NCBI RefSeq assembly: GCF_028389875.1
Contig: NC_084687.1
Span: 4,872,157 to 4,936,156, forward strand
DNA: 64,000 nucleotides
DNA from: Rhea pennata
Lineage: Eukaryota; Chordata; Aves; Rheiformes; Rheidae
Direction: 5' to 3'
Numbering within the stretch: position 1 is the first letter of the stretch; each line of letters begins with the position of its first letter. Positions 61,074 through 64,000 of this stretch are shown in pieces. The notes beneath the pieces are model-generated. The model ran no database searches. It was not told the origin of the DNA and worked only from the letters and a program-made list of their open reading frames with translations. The position numbers and the translations under genes are program-made.

Positions 61074-61879
61074 GTCGTGCATTTTCACATTCATACCCAC
61101 CAGAGACATCATTACTATTGTTTGTAACATCTCTTGGAAAAATGAGTCATGGGCATTTTGCCTGCCCTCAGCAGGGAAACTCTGCCACATTAGCAGCAGC
61201 AACGCCCGCCCCGCTGCTCTGGTGCCTCGCATTCCAGCAGGCCCTTTCGTGCGAGGAGCTCGCCTTGCTTTGCTGAAGTTGGTTGATACTGCTTCTTGTC
61301 TTGCCAGTGGTAACCTGGGTCTCAGAGAGGGTGGTGGTCCCTCATTTTAGATGCACAAGAGCCCAGGAGGAGTTCAACCCAACGTATCGTAGGAAATCTC
61401 CCTCACCCACTAGGAGACCTGGTTCTTGCAGGTTGTCTTCCCTCCTGTACCTGGAGCTAAAATATTTAAGTTCGAGCTTCCTGCTCTTGGCTTTGAAACA
61501 CACTCTTTACCTAGGATAGTGTGAGTGAAACACACTCCTTTACTTAGGTAGATAGTGTTACATGCAGACTCTTCCAGCAACGGTGCCAGTTTGTCTGCAG
61601 TAAAGATGGAGATCTTTATTTACAGTAATGATCCTTCTGCTCTTGTGTGGTAGGCTGTCATCTACCTGCACAACTTGGAGTACAGAAATAGTAAGAGAAA
61701 GCCAACTGATAGCCTTAGTTTGAGGCAGTTTGTTTTACTCACACGCAAGTGTTTATTAGCAACCTTAAGACCCCAGGACATGTGGGTGCTATTCTAGATT
61801 TTGCCCAGCTCGCCAGAAAAGTCAAATGGGATCAGATTTTCAGAAGCACTTGCCGTGTTGTAAGGACCAGAGTTTGACA

Positions 61880-62010
61880 GCTTTTCTGCGTATCTGGCAC
61901 TGATTCTGGCTGCTGCTGTTTGGAATTTTCCTTTATCTGCTCTTCTTCAGCTTCTCTTGTCTGCAAAATAGGAACAATATCTAATAGTCCCCTGAGGGGG
62001 TAATAGCTGA
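61880..62010 (-). mobile_element. MIR-like SINE fragment (old, reverse)
   Basis: cttcagcttctcttgtctgc followed by aaaataggaacaat resembles the reverse complement of the MIR core (cagtttccccatctgtaaaatgggg). Ends are uncertain. Confidence 0.5.
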
Positions 62011-62987
62011 TGGAGTGGTGTCCTCAGCTGAGTGGAACAACACTGAGCACCGACCTGCTGTCTCTCTGGCTCTCCTCTTGCCAGGCAATCTGGTTTGTAA
62101 AGAAATCTGAGTTTTCCAGGGATACTTTTCTCCTTCCCTGTGCTCTCTGTTGGATGGGGATACAAATATGATTGCTCGCAGCAGAATTACGGTGACTGTT
62201 CAGGTGGTCATATTTTCCCTTGTAACTGAGCTAGGAGCATGCCAGCTCCAGCTGGTGGGGAATCTTGCAGGGCTGCCAGACCTCAATTGCATTTTGTAAT
62301 TAGGATGTTATAAAATAAAGGGAAAGTTTAACCAACCACCGTACCCTGGACGTGTGCTCTCACCTGAACAGGAGCTGTGCAAGCACACAGGGCTGTAGAG
62401 AAGTGCCAGAACCCCCTGGACTCCTCAGATGTGTTTGTGAACCTGGGTCAGTGGCTTTGAGTCAAATGCCGGGGTCTCTCACGGCACGGGGATGTGTATC
62501 TTTCCTGGACGTTATTTCTGACGCGGTGGCACCTGCGGAGCTGCTCTCTGCCCCTGAGGAGCCTGCCTCCCTGCAGAGCATGGGCGGCCCAGAGCTGCTC
62601 TCTGGGCCCCCGTCCGGCTCGCCACGTGCAGGTGTCGGGGGGCAGCAGGGCAGCACCAACGGGAACCGTGCTTGCGTGGAGATGGGCTTTCAAGTTAACA
62701 TTATGGCAGGTACCGGCATCCGCTCTTTAAAAGGCTTTGTTCTCAGCTGGGGCACAGCAGACCATGCCTCCTCCCCTACGTACAGTGTTTCGGAGCTCAT
62801 CCCTTTATCATAAATCAACAGCAGAGCTAATATTCGTATCAAGGAAGTGAGATAATATCAGAGCCCAAGGTGGGCTCCGAAATGGGTGCGAGAGACGTGT
62901 ACGGGTTTGAGGGGTGAGGGAAAGGGGGGCTGCGGTAGGATCTCTTTATCTGAGAGGAAATTGCACTATTCAAGGAGGGAGGCAAGA

Positions 62988-63032
62988 GTGTGTGTGTGCA
63001 CATGTGTGTGTGTGCGCGCGCGTGTGTTTGTG
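62988..63032. repeat. (TG)n/(CG)n alternating repeat
   Basis: Alternating purine-pyrimidine stretch, including gcgcgcgcg, of the kind able to adopt Z-DNA. Confidence 0.9.
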
Positions 63033-64000
63033 CAAGTAACATTTACCAGGAGCATGAAAGAGCTGCTAGTGCAGGATGGACTTGCTAACAGCTCTGGGCA
63101 GCGCCTGGGGCCAGGTTAGCGCTTTGCGAACTCGGGCTGATCTTTGGTGCGTGGACTGGGGTCGGTCGGGCCGTGCCATGGAGCCTTCCACTCCCCAATT
63201 CCCGGGATGGCGGATCGAGGGGGCGAGAGCCAGACCCCTGAGGGCCCTGGGTTCAGGGCAGAAGCCGCTGAACCGAACGCCAAGCTCCTGAGAGGCCCCG
63301 GGGCTGCGGCTCCCGTGGGAGTGTTACCCTGGGGATCCAGCAAGTTGGACAACTGCAGACTGCAGCTGGGCTCACCAAAGGAGGAAACATCTCCCTCCAC
63401 TGCAGCAGTGAGGCCCCGGGGAGTGGAGGGATTTGCCTAGAGACGGGCAGTGAGTCGGTGCCAAGATCAGATGTCCAGTGTCTTCTATCAGGCCTTACCT
63501 GTTTTTCCCAAATCGCTTCTATTGCTCTCCAAACAAATCCCTTGGCACTTTTTTTCTGAAATTAACTTCAGAGGTATTTGAGAGGCCAATTCCACCTCCA
63601 TTTTATTAGCAGCAGTGGGAATTTCCAGGATTAAAAAATAAACAGAAGTAGGTTGAATGTATACATTTATTAGTTGTGTTTTCTTTCCTTTATAAAACAT
63701 TTTTTTGGTGTTATTTGTGCTTGTGCAGCACTTGTTCACCAGCAGTTGTTCTGTGGGGGTATTACTGTAATTGGACGCTCACGGTGATGCACAGCAGTTT
63801 GGGGCTGAGCTGTGAGGTGTCTCCTGGCTCCCTCTGCCCAGCCACGCCAATCTGACCACAGAGGAGCCGCGACACAGCCGAGGTGCCTGCTTAAGGTCTC
63901 CCATTGCCTGGCCATTGCCTGGCCGCGCGTGAGCGGGACGTGCAACGCACAGGGCTGCCTCCTTCGCTGCACTGCGCTGCAGATTTGCTGCTCGGAGAAC

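Larger units (their letters stand above)
56476..64000. other. Intergenic region downstream of SNRPE
   Basis: No coding exon recognised. By human synteny SOX13 would follow, but none of its coding motifs were found. Contents include a C22 run (61052-61073), a SINE-like fragment (61880-62010), a purine-pyrimidine alternating repeat (62988-63032) and moderately GC-rich stretches at about 62.4-63.4 kb that could be near the next promoter. Confidence 0.65.

Noticed and set aside
62352-62813. 153-aa open frame downstream of SNRPE, considered as a SOX13 exon
   Set aside because: No SOX13 N-terminal or coiled-coil motifs, and no convincing splice borders.

Overview
The window is vertebrate nuclear DNA, most likely from a bird or another sauropsid. 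It has split genes with GT-AG introns, CpG-island promoters and AATAAA poly(A) signals. Introns are compact: 20 coding exons of ATP2B4 fit in 26 kb. The proteins read as clear orthologues of human proteins. Gene order ATP2B4 - ZC3H11A - SNRPE, all on the + strand, matches human 1q32 as I remember it. No prokaryotic features, tRNA, rRNA or CRISPR were seen.

Layout. (1) 1-32 kb: ATP2B4 (plasma-membrane Ca2+ pump PMCA4), missing its 5' exon(s), which lie upstream. Twenty coding exons (1555-27391) keep a continuous reading frame to a C-terminal ETSV, followed by a 3' UTR of about 4.6 kb. The alternative-splicing sites A, B and C are all recognisable. (2) 33.0-54.1 kb: ZC3H11A, with a 5' UTR exon in a CpG island, a 7.7-kb first intron, 16 coding exons giving 808 aa, and a 2-kb 3' UTR. 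One intron appears to be GC-AG. (3) 34.46-37.47 kb, inside ZC3H11A intron 1: a full-length but ruined relic of ZBED6, the BED-finger/hAT-transposase-derived gene that sits in this same intron in placental mammals. Frameshifts and stops interrupt it throughout. It stays collinear with ZBED6 from the N-terminus through two BED fingers and the hAT body to the C-terminus. (4) 54.4-56.5 kb: SNRPE, 92 aa in five exons; its first intron has the signature of a minor (U12-type) intron. (5) 56.5-64 kb: apparently non-coding, with microsatellites and an ancient SINE-like fragment.

The most interesting object is the ZBED6 relic. As I recall the literature, ZBED6 arose from a transposon in an early mammal and became functional in placental mammals. 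A positional orthologue in a sauropsid would move the insertion back to the amniote ancestor. The surviving protein similarity suggests the gene was under selection in this lineage for a long time before it died. The comparison uses the human protein from memory, so it needs a database alignment.

The genes do not form an operon. ATP2B4 exports Ca2+ at the plasma membrane. ZC3H11A is a nuclear zinc-finger mRNA-export factor linked to TREX. SNRPE is an Sm core protein of the spliceosomal snRNPs. They are packed tightly head to tail: about 1 kb separates ATP2B4 from ZC3H11A, and about 0.3 kb separates ZC3H11A from SNRPE.
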